Positions 7,720 through 17,171 of a stretch of 64,000 nucleotides of DNA are shown here, piece by piece. The notes under the pieces are model-generated. The model did no database searches, was not told the DNA's origin, and saw only the letters and a program-made list of their open reading frames with translations. Location: positions 17,128 through 81,127 of the forward strand of contig JALSHE010000036.1 in NCBI GenBank assembly GCA_026982415.1. The letters are read 5' to 3'. The first letter of the stretch is position 1. Every line of letters begins with the position of its first letter. The position numbers were made by a program, and so were the translations under genes. This stretch comes from Robiginitomaculum sp. Its GTDB lineage: Bacteria; Pseudomonadota; Alphaproteobacteria; Caulobacterales; Maricaulaceae.

Positions 7720-10176
7720 GTGAATACGGCGACGACAAGCTTTGAGGAACCCGCATTTGACCCGCAATTAATGGACGGTGTCATCACGTCATCTGGTGCT
7801 TTGCGCCGTGCGATTGGGGCCTGTCTTATAGGAGGTTTCGGGGCTATTTTACTCATTGCTATAGTTACGTTTTCCCCCTTCGATGCAACCGGAGATACGG
7901 CTAGCCTAAACGCTGAAATGGGTGTTGAGCTTTCCAATTTCCTAGGCCGCCCAGGTGCAAACCTTGCGAATTTCTTCTTGCAGCTATTAGGCTGGGCCGC
8001 ATTCCCCCTCGGCTTGTTGATGATGTTTGCGGCGGCGCGCGCCGTGCTAAAGCCGCGTTTGGGTATTACAAAATGGGCGACATTTAGACGGAGCGCATTA
8101 TTGCTCATGACCGTATTTTTCTTGGCGGTGTTCTTGGCCGCATTCCCGATCCCGCAAAGCTGGCCCATGGGTGCGGGGCTTGGTGGCTGGATTGGCGATA
8201 TGGTGTTTTTGGGCGCTAAAAACATGTTCCTCAATATAGGCGCATCCGCAACAATCGCAGGCGGTATCGCTGCCGTGCTGGCTTTTATCGGCCTAGGTTA
8301 TTGCTTTGGCCGTTTCATTGGGGTAGTTGGTCGCGATGTTGCCGAAGTTCTGGATGCTGCCGGGCTTCTCTGGGCGATATTTCGCGTTCGCTTGGATCAA
8401 ACCATCCGTTTTTTCCGCAGGCGTTTCCAGAAATCCTATGTGGACCCGCTGGAAACCGCAGGCTTTGACAATAAACGGGTCTGGGTGGAAACACCAGGTG
8501 TTGCGCCAGCCCACACACCTGAACCAGAAGTACAGTACGAACCTGCACAAGCGCCAGTCGAGCCGTCCGCCTCTGAGCTTTTACATGCGACACCAGAACA
8601 AACAGCGCAAACTGCCACAGCCATGCACAAACGCCCAAAAAATGCGCCCAAATACAACTTTCCCAAAAATGGAAAATTTGTCCTGCCGCAAATTGATCTC
8701 TTGAAAACCCCGCCGCCGCGCGTGGCTGTGGTTGATGCGGGCGCGTTGCAAAAATCCGCCGAAGAGCTGGGCAATGTACTGATCGATTTTGGTGTCAAAG
8801 GCGAAATAGGTCGGGTGCGCCCAGGCCCCGTTGTCACCCTATATGAGTTTGAACCAGCCCCCGGCGTCAAGTCAGCGCGGGTGATTAATTTGGCCGACGA
8901 TATTGCCCGCTCTATGGCGGCACGTTCGGCGCGGGTTGCCGTAGTACGTGGCCGTAATGCCATCGGTATTGAGCTGCCCAACCGCCGCCGCGAGACCGTG
9001 TTTTTGCGCGATATGTTGGCCAGCCGGGACTTTAAAAATACAGGTGCGAGCTTGCCAATTGCGCTGGGCGAAGATATTGGCGGCAAGCCGTTTTTTGCAG
9101 ACCTCGCTAAAATGCCGCATTTATTGGTAGCGGGTACAACGGGGTCGGGTAAGTCGGTCGGCATCAATGCCATGATTTTATCGCTGATGTATTCCCTATC
9201 ACCGGATGAATGTAAATTCATCATGATCGACCCAAAAATGTTGGAGCTGTCCATTTACGACGGCGCACCGCACTTGCTGACCCCGGTTGTGACCAACCCG
9301 AAAAAAGCTGTGGTAGCGCTGAAATGGACCGTGCGCGAAATGGAAAACCGCTACCGCAATATGTCCAAAGTTGGTGTGCGCTCTATCTCTGGCTATAACG
9401 AGAAAGTCCGCGAAGCCTCAAAAACAGGCGCACCCGTCACCCGCACCGTTATGACAGGTTTCGATAAACAAACCGGTGAAGCCATGTACGAAACCCAAAC
9501 ACTAGAGATGGAGTTCATGCCGTTCATTGTCGTGGTTATCGACGAAATGGCCGACTTGATGATGGTAGCGGGCAAGGACATTGAGGGCACCGTACAACGC
9601 CTAGCGCAAATGGCGCGGGCGGCGGGCATTCACCTGATTATGGCAACCCAAAGGCCGTCCGTGGATGTGATCACGGGCACAATTAAAGCCAATTTCCCGA
9701 CCCGGATTTCCTTCTCGGTCAGCTCTAAAATCGATAGCCGCACAATCCTCGGTGAGCAAGGAGCAGAGCAGTTGCTCGGTATGGGCGATATGCTCTATAT
9801 GGCCTCAGGCCGAAAACCACGCCGCCTACATGGGCCGTTCGTCAGCGATGATGAGGTGGAAAAAATTGCAAATTTTGTCAAAGCCCAAGGCGCGCCAAGC
9901 TATTTGGAGGACATCACCGTAGACACCGAAGAAGAAGCGGCAGCAGGCGGCCCAGCAACTGGCAACGCAGAGTCCGGCGATGAGACCTTCGACAAAGCCG
10001 TGGCCATTGTTGCTCACGACCGCAAATGCTCCACCAGCTATATCCAACGCAGATTATCCATAGGCTACAACCGCGCCGCCAATATAGTAGAGCGCATGGA
10101 AGCCGAAGGCATGATCAGCGAAGCCGGCGCAGGCGGTAAACGAGAAATACTCCTGCCTGAAGAAGGCGCGTTTTAG
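7720..10176 (+). CDS. ftsK: DNA translocase FtsK
   Basis: An 818-residue DNA pump at the division septum that moves the terminus region and activates XerCD recombination. The N-terminal membrane domain has about four helices (to about residue 220), followed by a short Pro/Ala/Glu-rich linker. The alpha/beta/gamma motor follows: GTTGSGKS (Walker A, near 472), IDEMADLMM (Walker B) and [12 protein letters not shown]. The C-terminal winged helix [22 protein letters not shown] recognises KOPS. I chose the GTG at 7720 because AAGGAGG sits just upstream and the membrane domain begins soon after. The frame stays open back to 7384, but that part looks like debris from another gene. Confidence 0.93.
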   Translation: MNTATTSFEEPAFDPQLMDGVITSSGALRRAIGACLIGGFGAILLIAIVTFSPFDATGDTASLNAEMGVELSNFLGRPGANLANFFLQLLGWAAFPLGLLMMFAAARAVLKPRLGITKWATFRRSALLLMTVFFLAVFLAAFPIPQSWPMGAGLGGWIGDMVFLGAKNMFLNIGASATIAGGIAAVLAFIGLGYCFGRFIGVVGRDVAEVLDAAGLLWAIFRVRLDQTIRFFRRRFQKSYVDPLETAGFDNKRVWVETPGVAPAHTPEPEVQYEPAQAPVEPSASELLHATPEQTAQTATAMHKRPKNAPKYNFPKNGKFVLPQIDLLKTPPPRVAVVDAGALQKSAEELGNVLIDFGVKGEIGRVRPGPVVTLYEFEPAPGVKSARVINLADDIARSMAARSARVAVVRGRNAIGIELPNRRRETVFLRDMLASRDFKNTGASLPIALGEDIGGKPFFADLAKMPHLLVAGTTGSGKSVGINAMILSLMYSLSPDECKFIMIDPKMLELSIYDGAPHLLTPVVTNPKKAVVALKWTVREMENRYRNMSKVGVRSISGYNEKVREASKTGAPVTRTVMTGFDKQTGEAMYETQTLEMEFMPFIVVVIDEMADLMMVAGKDIEGTVQRLAQMARAAGIHLIMATQRPSVDVITGTIKANFPTRISFSVSSKIDSRTILGEQGAEQLLGMGDMLYMASGRKPRRLHGPFVSDDEVEKIANFVKAQGAPSYLEDITVDTEEEAAAGGPATGNAESGDETFDKAVAIVAHDRKCSTSYIQRRLSIGYNRAANIVERMEAEGMISEAGAGGKREILLPEEGAF

Positions 10177-10284
10177 AGCCATTCCCCTTGAATTAATTGC
10201 ACATAAAATGACATTTTTTGAGCGTGATGTTTTTTGAGACGCCCGTTGTTATTATGGGAAGGGTGTTTGGACGTATACTCGCCC

Positions 10285-10794
10285 CTATTTACAAACACTA
10301 CGCGCCTTGCCGAGAGCTGCGGTTATGCCTTTTAAAGAAAACTCGTAAGATATTTGAGTGCCGCGCGCCGAGACCGCATCAACGCGCATGGTCGAACCTT
10401 TGCGCATGGAGCGCACCAGTTTTTTCTCGTCTGTACGGCTCTCGACAAATGCTTCGCTACCATCTGCATACATAGGGATGCGGGAGCTACCGATACGTGC
10501 CGACGGCGGGACTTGGGCTTTAAGAGAAAAACTGGTCAACAGGCTGGGCTGCTCCTTGGCAGCGCCGGATTTCCAGTTGGCAACCATGAAATATATATCG
10601 CCGTGCTTAACCGAAGACGGCGTTTTAGATTTAGCCTTGGCCAACGCATAACAAATTTTCTCACCGCCGGAACCCTTAGAATGAACCGTCCAGTCCGTAA
10701 ACTGGCCTTCCAGTTTTGCATTAGCATTGGTAGCAAACATACAAGCCGCCGAGAGAATGAGGAGAGTTTTGGAAATACGCATAGAAAAGTCCAT
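10285..10794 (-). CDS. Invasion-associated locus B (IalB) family protein
   Basis: A 169-residue exported protein with a signal peptide ending near A-N-A-N-A (residues 22-26). The mature part shows the IalB pattern: F-x-DW-x-V near the start, EKICYALA, a PSLLTSFSL-type strand and KKLVRSMRKGSTM. A Cys near the start (KIC) and one at the C-terminus (SVCK) could form a disulfide. The family is widespread in non-pathogenic alphaproteobacteria, so an invasion role should not be assumed. MRIS at 10782 is an alternative start. It is convergent with ftsK and has no operon partner. Confidence 0.75.
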   Translation of the reverse strand: MDFSMRISKTLLILSAACMFATNANAKLEGQFTDWTVHSKGSGGEKICYALAKAKSKTPSSVKHGDIYFMVANWKSGAAKEQPSLLTSFSLKAQVPPSARIGSSRIPMYADGSEAFVESRTDEKKLVRSMRKGSTMRVDAVSARGTQISYEFSLKGITAALGKARSVCK

Positions 10795-10899
10795 TAATAG
10801 AAGTCAGCCCCTATCAAAAAGGTTTAGCGTTAAGACCCGGTTAAGAACAGATGTTTTGTCAGTATACCGTGTTTGCAGTATCTACAGGGAAAGGAAGCT

Positions 10900-12561
10900 T
10901 TATGCCAACCAACCTTTGTATGCGATCAACCGCCCAAGCAGGGGCAGGCGAATATCTACATCAAAGATAAATTTGCCGTCCTGCGCCCGCTCATGGGTGA
11001 CGGATTTGGGCAGGAGGAATTTCGGAAACGGCACACCGAGCATTTTAGTGGAGACTATATCATAGTGTAATCTCTCGTCCGCAATACGGAATTTCATTTT
11101 GAATTTAATGGGGCCAAAGCATTCATATATCTCGTAAGGTTTTGGCCCTTTAGATAAAGTCGAGCGAAAAGCCTTACCGTCAATCGTCCGTGTCCATGTT
11201 TCATGCCCGTCCCTAACACCCATAGAAATAGTAATCGGCTTATCGGTTCCGGTCTTGGCAAACCCGATAATGTTTGCGGTCAATTGCGCCAGCGGGTTCT
11301 TGCCGCGCACCACATCGACCCGACCGTGCATGATTTTGGTGTTCGAGACTTGATGCCCCAAGCGCACGGCTTCTGGTAATATATCAAAGTCTGCGCCCAG
11401 CACTTGCTGAAATAAATAAGGCGCGGGCTTGATGTCCTCAAATTCTGATTTGATCGCTAGGCTGCTAAAGGCTTGTTCAAATTCGCTAAGCGAAATTTCG
11501 CTGACCGCTGCACGTGCGCCTGGTTTCGGCTCTGCCTCCAACCACCGCCATGTCAATATTTCTGCGGCTAGAGTGGGAATAAACGGGCCGTCTCCGTCTT
11601 CAGCTATGAGGTGCCAGTGCTGGCTTATGGGCGCACCGTCATTATCAATCCCCAAAATCCGCATATACATGCCGCCGCGCTCAGAGGCAAAACGGCCAAG
11701 CTTTGTGCCGATCCAGCTAAACAGTTTCGCATGGTTTTGCAAATTCTGCACAATCCCGCGCTTTTGGAGCCAAGCCAAAATGCGGATATTGAAATGGATA
11801 ATCCAAAGTTCTTGCGAGCCATAAAACCGCACAGTCTCGACCCCATTATAATGCTCCGGGAACAACAATAAATCTGGCGCATCACAAAGTCCGAATATTC
11901 TGCGTATAGGTTTTTCGTCCTTGAGGGCGATTGTGTGCTTATGTACACCAGAATACCCAAGCTCGCTTGCCGCCGCCCCGCCCCTGAAAACTTTAAGCGG
12001 CTTGCCCAAATAGGACAACACGGCTTGGGTGACGGATGTACCAATATCAATTTTCCCGCCGGGAGATATGCCGCCCTCAATAGAGGTTATCCGCGCAAAC
12101 CGAGGCTTGGCCGCATCTACCACCGCCGACGACAAGGCCGGAACAGAGCTAACCCCGCTGATGAGTGTGACAGCTGCAGCTTTTGCTTTGCCGTCCAATT
12201 TGCCAATTCCTTGGGTAAAGGTGCCGCTGTCGGATAGGTCTATATAATGGATGCCGTGCCGGATACAGGCCTCTGGCAGTTCATAACCGTGGCCAAATAC
12301 TTGCTGAAATGGCCCCGCCGCATCTATGACCAGCCACGGTTTATTCGCCTGTAACTGCGCATCCAAATCACCACGACTGTCAAAAAATGTCGGGCGAAGA
12401 TTGCCCCCGTACTTTTGGCACAAAGCTTCGGCTTTGGACAAAGTGCGCCCGGCGACCATAACTCTGATATCCGAAATGTCTGACAAACGCCGCGATAGAC
12501 GCCCACCGAATTGGCCATAGCCGCCAATAATGAGAACCGTCTTTCCAGAAAAATGCTTCAT
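10900..12561 (-). CDS. Saccharopine dehydrogenase-like NAD(P) protein fused to DUF4166
   Basis: A 553-residue two-domain protein. The first ~360 residues form a Rossmann domain (VLIIGGYGQFGGRLSRRL, then VMVAGRT and VIDAAGPFQ), typical of saccharopine-dehydrogenase/trans-acting enoyl-reductase relatives. The C-terminal ~190 residues match the DUF4166 pattern (FQQVLGADFDILPEAVR..H, then GRVDVVRGKNPLAQL). The natural substrate is not known for this fusion, and a lysine-pathway role should not be assumed. Its start overlaps the end of the DCC-protein gene by 4 bp, and that gene abuts aroC, so the three form one operon. Confidence 0.78.
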   Translation of the reverse strand: MKHFSGKTVLIIGGYGQFGGRLSRRLSDISDIRVMVAGRTLSKAEALCQKYGGNLRPTFFDSRGDLDAQLQANKPWLVIDAAGPFQQVFGHGYELPEACIRHGIHYIDLSDSGTFTQGIGKLDGKAKAAAVTLISGVSSVPALSSAVVDAAKPRFARITSIEGGISPGGKIDIGTSVTQAVLSYLGKPLKVFRGGAAASELGYSGVHKHTIALKDEKPIRRIFGLCDAPDLLLFPEHYNGVETVRFYGSQELWIIHFNIRILAWLQKRGIVQNLQNHAKLFSWIGTKLGRFASERGGMYMRILGIDNDGAPISQHWHLIAEDGDGPFIPTLAAEILTWRWLEAEPKPGARAAVSEISLSEFEQAFSSLAIKSEFEDIKPAPYLFQQVLGADFDILPEAVRLGHQVSNTKIMHGRVDVVRGKNPLAQLTANIIGFAKTGTDKPITISMGVRDGHETWTRTIDGKAFRSTLSKGPKPYEIYECFGPIKFKMKFRIADERLHYDIVSTKMLGVPFPKFLLPKSVTHERAQDGKFIFDVDIRLPLLGRLIAYKGWLA

Positions 12562-12980
12562 GACGGCATATCCAAAAGCCGTGCTTTCATGTCCGGGGTT
12601 GGTATCATGCAGACATCGCTTTTGCCGAACCAGTTATAGCGGTTGCGGGCGAAAATTTTATAAACCCAATTTGTTAGCGGGCGCGGGACTATCCAAAACA
12701 TGCGCACCAATGCCGGCCAACCTTTGAGTAATTTAGCCAAAGCAAAAACGGCGCTGGAGGATGTCCATACTTTCCCTTGATATAAAAACAAGAACGAGCT
12801 TGGGTCGTCTGGGTCAAGACCGTTATTGGTGAGCAATGAGCGGCCTAAACCGGATTGGGCCGGGGTGAAATATATGGGGATATGCTTTTCATGGGTATAG
12901 ACGATGCGCATGGAACGGGAGCAAAAATGACAAACACCGTCAAAAACCACGAGCGGGTTTTGGTCGCCGTATTCCGGCAT
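12558..12980 (-). CDS. DCC-family (DUF393) thiol-disulfide oxidoreductase-like protein
   Basis: A 140-residue DCC/DUF393 protein. The diagnostic VVFDGVCHFCS lies near the N-terminus, with a CxxC pair at C17 and C20. A basic and aromatic C-terminal half (RMFWIVPRPLTNWVYKIFARNRYNWFG) follows. Related proteins are annotated as predicted thiol-disulfide oxidoreductases, but their targets are undefined. It sits between aroC (1-bp overlap) and the DUF4166 fusion (4-bp overlap). Confidence 0.85.
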   Translation of the reverse strand: MPEYGDQNPLVVFDGVCHFCSRSMRIVYTHEKHIPIYFTPAQSGLGRSLLTNNGLDPDDPSSFLFLYQGKVWTSSSAVFALAKLLKGWPALVRMFWIVPRPLTNWVYKIFARNRYNWFGKSDVCMIPTPDMKARLLDMPS

Positions 12981-14050
12981 TATCCCACTTGCCCTCTATG
13001 GCGCAATTTCTGATCCGCGAGCACGCAAGCCAACATAGCTTCGGCGACGGGGACGGCGCGGATACCGACGCAAGGGTCGTGGCGACCTTTGGTGCGGATT
13101 TCAGTTTCCTCGCCTTGGCGCGTAATTGTCTGGCGCGGTGTTAGGATGGACGAAGTTGGTTTGATGGCCATACGGGCGACGATGGTATCGCCGTTAGAAA
13201 TACCGCCGAGAATACCGCCCGCATTATTTGTCATAAATACTGGCTTACCATCCTGCATCCGGATTTCATCCGCATTGTCGGTGCCGCTAAAAGCAGCCGT
13301 GGCAAAGCCCGATCCAATTTCCACACCTTTGGCCGCATTGATAGACATCAGCGCGGCAGCGATTTCAGTATCCAATTTGGCATAGACGGGTGCACCCCAG
13401 CCGGCCGGTACACCGTCGGCCTGAACCTCAACAATAGCGCCAACGGAATTGCCGTCTTTGCGAATAGCGTCCAAATATTCGGCCCATTCACTTGCCATAG
13501 ATTTATCAGGACAGAAGAACGGATTATTGCCAATTTCGTCCCAATCCCAATTGTCACCGTCAATCATCTTGCTACCCATTTGGGTGAGCGCACCTCGGAT
13601 GATTACATCATCACCCAGAACCTTACGCGCCACCGCACCCGCCGCAACCCGCATCGCGGTTTCACGGGCGCTGGAACGCCCCCCGCCTCTATAATCCCGA
13701 AACCCGTATTTGGCGTCATAGGTGAAATCAGCGTGCCCCGGACGGTAAACATCTTTGATGTCGCTATAATCCCGTGAGCGTTGGTCGGTGTTTTCTATGA
13801 GCAAGGATATGGGCGTCCCCGTCGTCCGCCCCTCAAACACGCCCGACAATATTTTCACCTGGTCGGCTTCTTGGCGCTGAGTAACAAATTTGGATGTACC
13901 GGGTCGGCGCTGATCAAGGAATGTCTGGATGAAAGCTTCGTCCAAATCAAGCCCCGGCGGACACCCGTCGACCACACAGCCTATCGCAGGGCCGTGGCTC
14001 TCGCCCCAGCTGGTAAACCTAAACATATGTCCGAATGTGTTATGTGACAT
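12980..14050 (-). CDS. aroC: Chorismate synthase
   Basis: A 356-residue enzyme converting EPSP to chorismate with reduced FMN, the last common step of aromatic biosynthesis. Family signatures are present in order: [18 protein letters not shown] near residue 16, [18 protein letters not shown], then [32 protein letters not shown]. Near the C-terminus is [18 protein letters not shown]. The length is normal. It is first in a three-gene minus-strand operon with the DCC and saccharopine/DUF4166 proteins, neither of which has a known shikimate role. Confidence 0.96.
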   Translation of the reverse strand: MSHNTFGHMFRFTSWGESHGPAIGCVVDGCPPGLDLDEAFIQTFLDQRRPGTSKFVTQRQEADQVKILSGVFEGRTTGTPISLLIENTDQRSRDYSDIKDVYRPGHADFTYDAKYGFRDYRGGGRSSARETAMRVAAGAVARKVLGDDVIIRGALTQMGSKMIDGDNWDWDEIGNNPFFCPDKSMASEWAEYLDAIRKDGNSVGAIVEVQADGVPAGWGAPVYAKLDTEIAAALMSINAAKGVEIGSGFATAAFSGTDNADEIRMQDGKPVFMTNNAGGILGGISNGDTIVARMAIKPTSSILTPRQTITRQGEETEIRTKGRHDPCVGIRAVPVAEAMLACVLADQKLRHRGQVG

Positions 14051-14114
14051 GGAAATTAGCTACAACAAGTGTGCATTGCGTACCAGTCAATTCTTACACT
14101 TGAGAATAAGAGAC

Positions 14115-14330
14115 TTAAACAGCCCGGGACCTTGCTGGAACCCGAATGCTTTGCGGAGCTGGCGGGATTAAGGTCTCGTAGGCTTGCTTGCATTGTAGGA
14201 AAGCGTTGACACTGCCGTAAGGACTATCGGGATGATAAAACTTGGCCTTGGCGCGCCATGCCGTGCGGACTTCCGCCTCGCGCGCACTCATATTAAGTCC
14301 CAATGTCATCATTGCTTGATGCCGTGTCAT
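14115..14330 (-). CDS. Minimal J-domain protein
   Basis: A 71-residue protein that is little more than a shortened J-domain. It has a helix II (REAEVRTAWRAKAKFY), an intact HPD tripeptide at residues 33-35, and a helix III (AFLQCKQAYETLI). It starts with a LGL-type helix I. HPD is the motif that stimulates the DnaK ATPase, so it may be a DnaK co-chaperone with no separate client-binding domain. The last ~15 residues are Pro/Arg-rich. It lies alone between aroC and pdxH. Confidence 0.65.
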   Translation of the reverse strand: MTRHQAMMTLGLNMSAREAEVRTAWRAKAKFYHPDSPYGSVNAFLQCKQAYETLIPPAPQSIRVPARSRAV

Positions 14331-14406
14331 TTCACTACTCCCTTTATATAGACAGGCATAAATATGCCCCCTATGGTAAAGACCTCACTAACAAGCATGG
14401 TTAACA

Positions 14407-15051
14407 ATGAAAGAATCTGATAAAATTTATAAAGAACAAGCAAAAGCAAACACTCAACCAATGTTCCGTGCCGATGACCCCTATATACTTTTCGCGGCAT
14501 GGATGGAGGAGGCCAAAGCGGGCGAACCTAATGACCCGAACGCTATGGCTATGGCTACCGTGGATGAAAACGGTCTGCCCGATGTGCGCATGGTCTTACT
14601 TAAGGGCGTGGACGAACGCGGGTTTGTATTTTACTCTCACGCGGGCAGCGCCAAAGGCGGGCAGTTAAAACATAACCCGAAAGCCGCCCTCAATTTTCAC
14701 TGGAAATCCCTACGCCGCTGCGTAAGAGTGCGCGGCACCGTTGAACCTTTGACCAAATTAGAAGTTGGCAAATATTTCGCAAGCCGACCACGCGATTCCC
14801 AGATCGGTGCTTGGGCATCGCGGCAATCCGAAACCATGAAAACCAGAAATGTGTTCGAGAAAGCCATAGACACGGCCAGGGATAAATTCGCAGGTGCCGC
14901 TGTGCCTTTGCCGCCCGGCTGGAAAGGCTGGCGAGTTTTACCGGAGCAAATTGAGTTTTGGCGCGACCGTCCGTTTCGCCTACATGACCGCCTTTTGTTC
15001 GAACAAGACGCTGATTCTAATGCATGGACAAAGCGCAGGCTTTACCCTTAA
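14407..15051 (+). CDS. pdxH: Pyridoxamine 5'-phosphate oxidase
   Basis: A 214-residue FMN enzyme forming pyridoxal phosphate from PNP or PMP. It shows MAMATVDENGLPDVRMVLLKGVDERGFVFYSH, the FMN/substrate region SAKGGQLKHNPKAALNFHW, and RVRGTVEPL. It also has SRPRDSQIGAWASRQS and the C-terminal signature EFWRDRPFRLHDRL. The final residues RLYP are the family's usual end. A 12-bp direct repeat (TTTACCCTTAAG) straddles the stop codon. Confidence 0.95.
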   Translation: MKESDKIYKEQAKANTQPMFRADDPYILFAAWMEEAKAGEPNDPNAMAMATVDENGLPDVRMVLLKGVDERGFVFYSHAGSAKGGQLKHNPKAALNFHWKSLRRCVRVRGTVEPLTKLEVGKYFASRPRDSQIGAWASRQSETMKTRNVFEKAIDTARDKFAGAAVPLPPGWKGWRVLPEQIEFWRDRPFRLHDRLLFEQDADSNAWTKRRLYP

Positions 15052-15096
15052 GATGACTTTACCCTTAAGGTAGTGGTAAATAGTAGAGAGTAGGTT

Positions 15097-15660
15097 ATGG
15101 ACGGCTTTATATTTTTTCTAATCTTTATTTTTGTGATTATTCCTGTCTTCAAAAATATTGTTGGCGTCAAATCAACGAAAAAACCAACAGGTGGGCCACA
15201 ATCTGGTTCTGATTCTAATTCTGGTTCCGGACAAAAAAACTGGGCTGAAGTTCAAAAATTATTGCAACAAAAAGTCCAGGAACAGTCAATCCGGCAATCT
15301 TCAAACAAACGCGACGCCCAAGGTCATTCCGGAGCGCGCAAGCAAGCCCGAGAACGCTTGCGTTCCGGCAAAAGCAATAGCGACGCCTTCCCCGAATCCC
15401 ATATGGCACGTGTCCGCAAACGCGACCAACGCGACCGCTCAGAACGCAACCGTATCGAAGCCATGCTCCACAGTCAGAACAATACCAGTATTACCCGCGT
15501 CAGCAATAAAGGCGTAGATGGTTGGGGGAAACGCGGCGACGCGAGAAGCGGCGGCGGCGGATTTTTGTTTTTACTGCTTTTCGGCCTAATCGCTATTTTT
15601 GTACTGAACAAACTCGCACCGGACTTGTGGACGGAAATCATGCGGGTTTTTAACAACTAA
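15097..15660 (+). CDS. Two-ended membrane protein with a charged linker, unknown function
   Basis: A 187-residue protein of no recognised family. A hydrophobic N-terminal helix (residues 3-22) and a C-terminal helix (about 155-175) flank a long hydrophilic middle. The middle is rich in Ser, Gly, Gln, Arg and Lys, and a GGGG turn precedes the second helix. The linker probably crosses or lines one membrane face. It lies between pdxH and the DUF1499 gene on the same strand with gaps under 50 bp, so the three may be co-transcribed. Confidence 0.6.
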   Translation: MDGFIFFLIFIFVIIPVFKNIVGVKSTKKPTGGPQSGSDSNSGSGQKNWAEVQKLLQQKVQEQSIRQSSNKRDAQGHSGARKQARERLRSGKSNSDAFPESHMARVRKRDQRDRSERNRIEAMLHSQNNTSITRVSNKGVDGWGKRGDARSGGGGFLFLLLFGLIAIFVLNKLAPDLWTEIMRVFNN

Positions 15661-15687
15661 CCAGACAAAACCAAAAGGGATTGTATC

Positions 15688-16461
15688 ATGGATAAATTAG
15701 CAAAAATTAAATCGTATTTTCTAAAAACAGCCATTGGCCTAACCGTCTTCACACCCGTATTTTTCATCATCGCGGCGCTCGGCACCAAGATGGGATTGTG
15801 GGGTTGGAAATTTGGCTTTGGTAAATTGACCGTTGGCTACGGCCCAAAATTAATGATGCTGGCATTTGGTGTTGCGCTCATCGCTCTGATTTTGGCATTT
15901 ATTGTCAAGCCGCGCAAAGACTGGTTGGTGGCGCTGCTCTGTCTTGCCGTGCCCGTTATTGGCATGGGCTTTGGCAAAAGTATGAAAGCCACAGCCGGGA
16001 GCCTACCGTTCATTCACGACATCACCACGGACACACAGACCCCCCCGACCTTCACCCAAGCCATTATAGATAGACGCGCCCAGTGTAGCAATTCACTAGA
16101 CTATATCGGTACGGTTGTCCCGAGGTCCGAAGAACTGGTCTCCGCCGCACAAGTGAAAGCCTATCCAGATGTGCGCACATTGGTGTTTTCGGACGATGCG
16201 GACGACCTCTATAAACGGGCACTGTCCACCGTCAATGCCATGGGCTGGAAGCTGGCTTCCTGTTCCGAAGACACAGGCATTATCGAAGCTACTGACAGTA
16301 GTTTCTGGTTCGGGTTCAAAGATGATGTGGCTATCCGTATCCGCCCATCCGAAGGCGGCGGCTCTATTCTAGACATCCGCTCGGTAAGCTGTGTCGGCGG
16401 TTCCGACATTGGTGCAAATGCCAACCGGATCAGAAAATTTCGGGATAAATTGGGGAACTAA
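15688..16461 (+). CDS. DUF1499 membrane protein
   Basis: A 257-residue protein with three predicted N-terminal transmembrane helices (about 13-33, 50-72 and 79-98) followed by a soluble DUF1499 domain. In that domain ALSTVNAMGWKLASCSEDTGIIEATDSSFWFGFKDDVAIRI and the closing SDIGANANRIRKFRDKL are the recognisable family blocks. Function is unknown for the family. Same-strand neighbour of the two-ended membrane protein, 27 bp downstream. A palindromic repeat element follows the stop. Confidence 0.8.
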   Translation: MDKLAKIKSYFLKTAIGLTVFTPVFFIIAALGTKMGLWGWKFGFGKLTVGYGPKLMMLAFGVALIALILAFIVKPRKDWLVALLCLAVPVIGMGFGKSMKATAGSLPFIHDITTDTQTPPTFTQAIIDRRAQCSNSLDYIGTVVPRSEELVSAAQVKAYPDVRTLVFSDDADDLYKRALSTVNAMGWKLASCSEDTGIIEATDSSFWFGFKDDVAIRIRPSEGGGSILDIRSVSCVGGSDIGANANRIRKFRDKLGN

Positions 16462-16465
16462 TACC

Positions 16466-16644
16466 TTTCCTTCCTCCGTTTTTCACGGGGGAAGTGGGCG
16501 CCTCTTGGCGGTCGAAGGGGGGGCGCACTCTTGTGCGCTTCCCAGCTCACGTAATAATCTATACCATGGTTGAGACGCAAGAGCGTCTGCCCCCATCCCC
16601 CTCTAAGAAGAGGGTACTTCCCCCATAAAAATGGGGGAAGGAGA
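16466..16644. repeat. Palindromic repeat element, family A, copy 1
   Basis: Roughly 180 bp with related inverted ends. The left end carries a CTCCGTTTTTCACGGGGGAAG hairpin and the right end CTTCCCCCATAAAAATGGGGG. Inside are GTGGGCGC and GGGGGGGCGC blocks, shared in order with the copy near 31.3 kb. It fills the gap between convergent DUF1499 and VOC genes and could act as a terminator. Confidence 0.7.
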
Positions 16645-16661
16645 AGAAATATAATTATATT

Positions 16662-17171
16662 TTAAGTCTGACCTAGCCTAGTATTAACCTCGACATATGT
16701 GCCTAAGGGATCAAAGAACGAGAATGTGCAAAGGTGGATTAGGCCTGTGCCCGCATAATCCTTGACCGTCCACTTTATTGGCTTTGTGACCAGACGCGCA
16801 TCCGTGGTTTTGACCTTGGCGTAAACCGCGTCAATATCCGCCGCTTCAATCACCAAAATAGGATCACCAATGCCGAGACTGGTCTTGTCTTTATTGGTCG
16901 AGGCTTCAGGCTTGAAATCCTGATATTCCATAAAGCCGATCATACCAATGTCCGGGTCTTTGGCCTTTAGGATAATGATTTTTGCCAAGGCCGCATCGGG
17001 CGCGCAGGGCGGAAAGCGGGCATCGACCGGGGTGTCATTATCATAAAACCGTTTCCAGCCAAATACATGCTGGTAGAAATTCGCAATGGATTCGGCGTCC
17101 GCGACCACGAAGCTCGTCCGTCTGATAATACCAGCAACTGCCCCCTTATCTGGCACTAGCCTATCTCGCAT
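16662..17171 (-). CDS. VOC-superfamily (glyoxalase/dioxygenase fold) protein
   Basis: A 169-residue protein with the betaalphabetabetabeta layout of the vicinal oxygen chelate fold. The first half has RRTSFVVADAESIANFYQHVFGW, and the second has AADIDAVYAKVKTTDARLVTKP and SFFDPLGTYVEVNTR, where the Glu is a typical metal ligand. Substrate unknown. It overlaps the upstream beta-propeller gene by 16 bp, so the two form an operon, divergent from the IclR regulator. Confidence 0.7.
   Translation of the reverse strand: MRDRLVPDKGAVAGIIRRTSFVVADAESIANFYQHVFGWKRFYDNDTPVDARFPPCAPDAALAKIIILKAKDPDIGMIGFMEYQDFKPEASTNKDKTSLGIGDPILVIEAADIDAVYAKVKTTDARLVTKPIKWTVKDYAGTGLIHLCTFSFFDPLGTYVEVNTRLGQT

Noticed and set aside
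8436..9254. 272-codon minus-strand frame opposite ftsK
   Set aside because: Shadow of the FtsK motor region. Low-complexity translation, no start context.
15040..15069. TTTACCCTTAAG direct repeat at the pdxH stop as an attachment site
   Set aside because: Two short copies with nothing inserted and no integrase gene; probably a local duplication.
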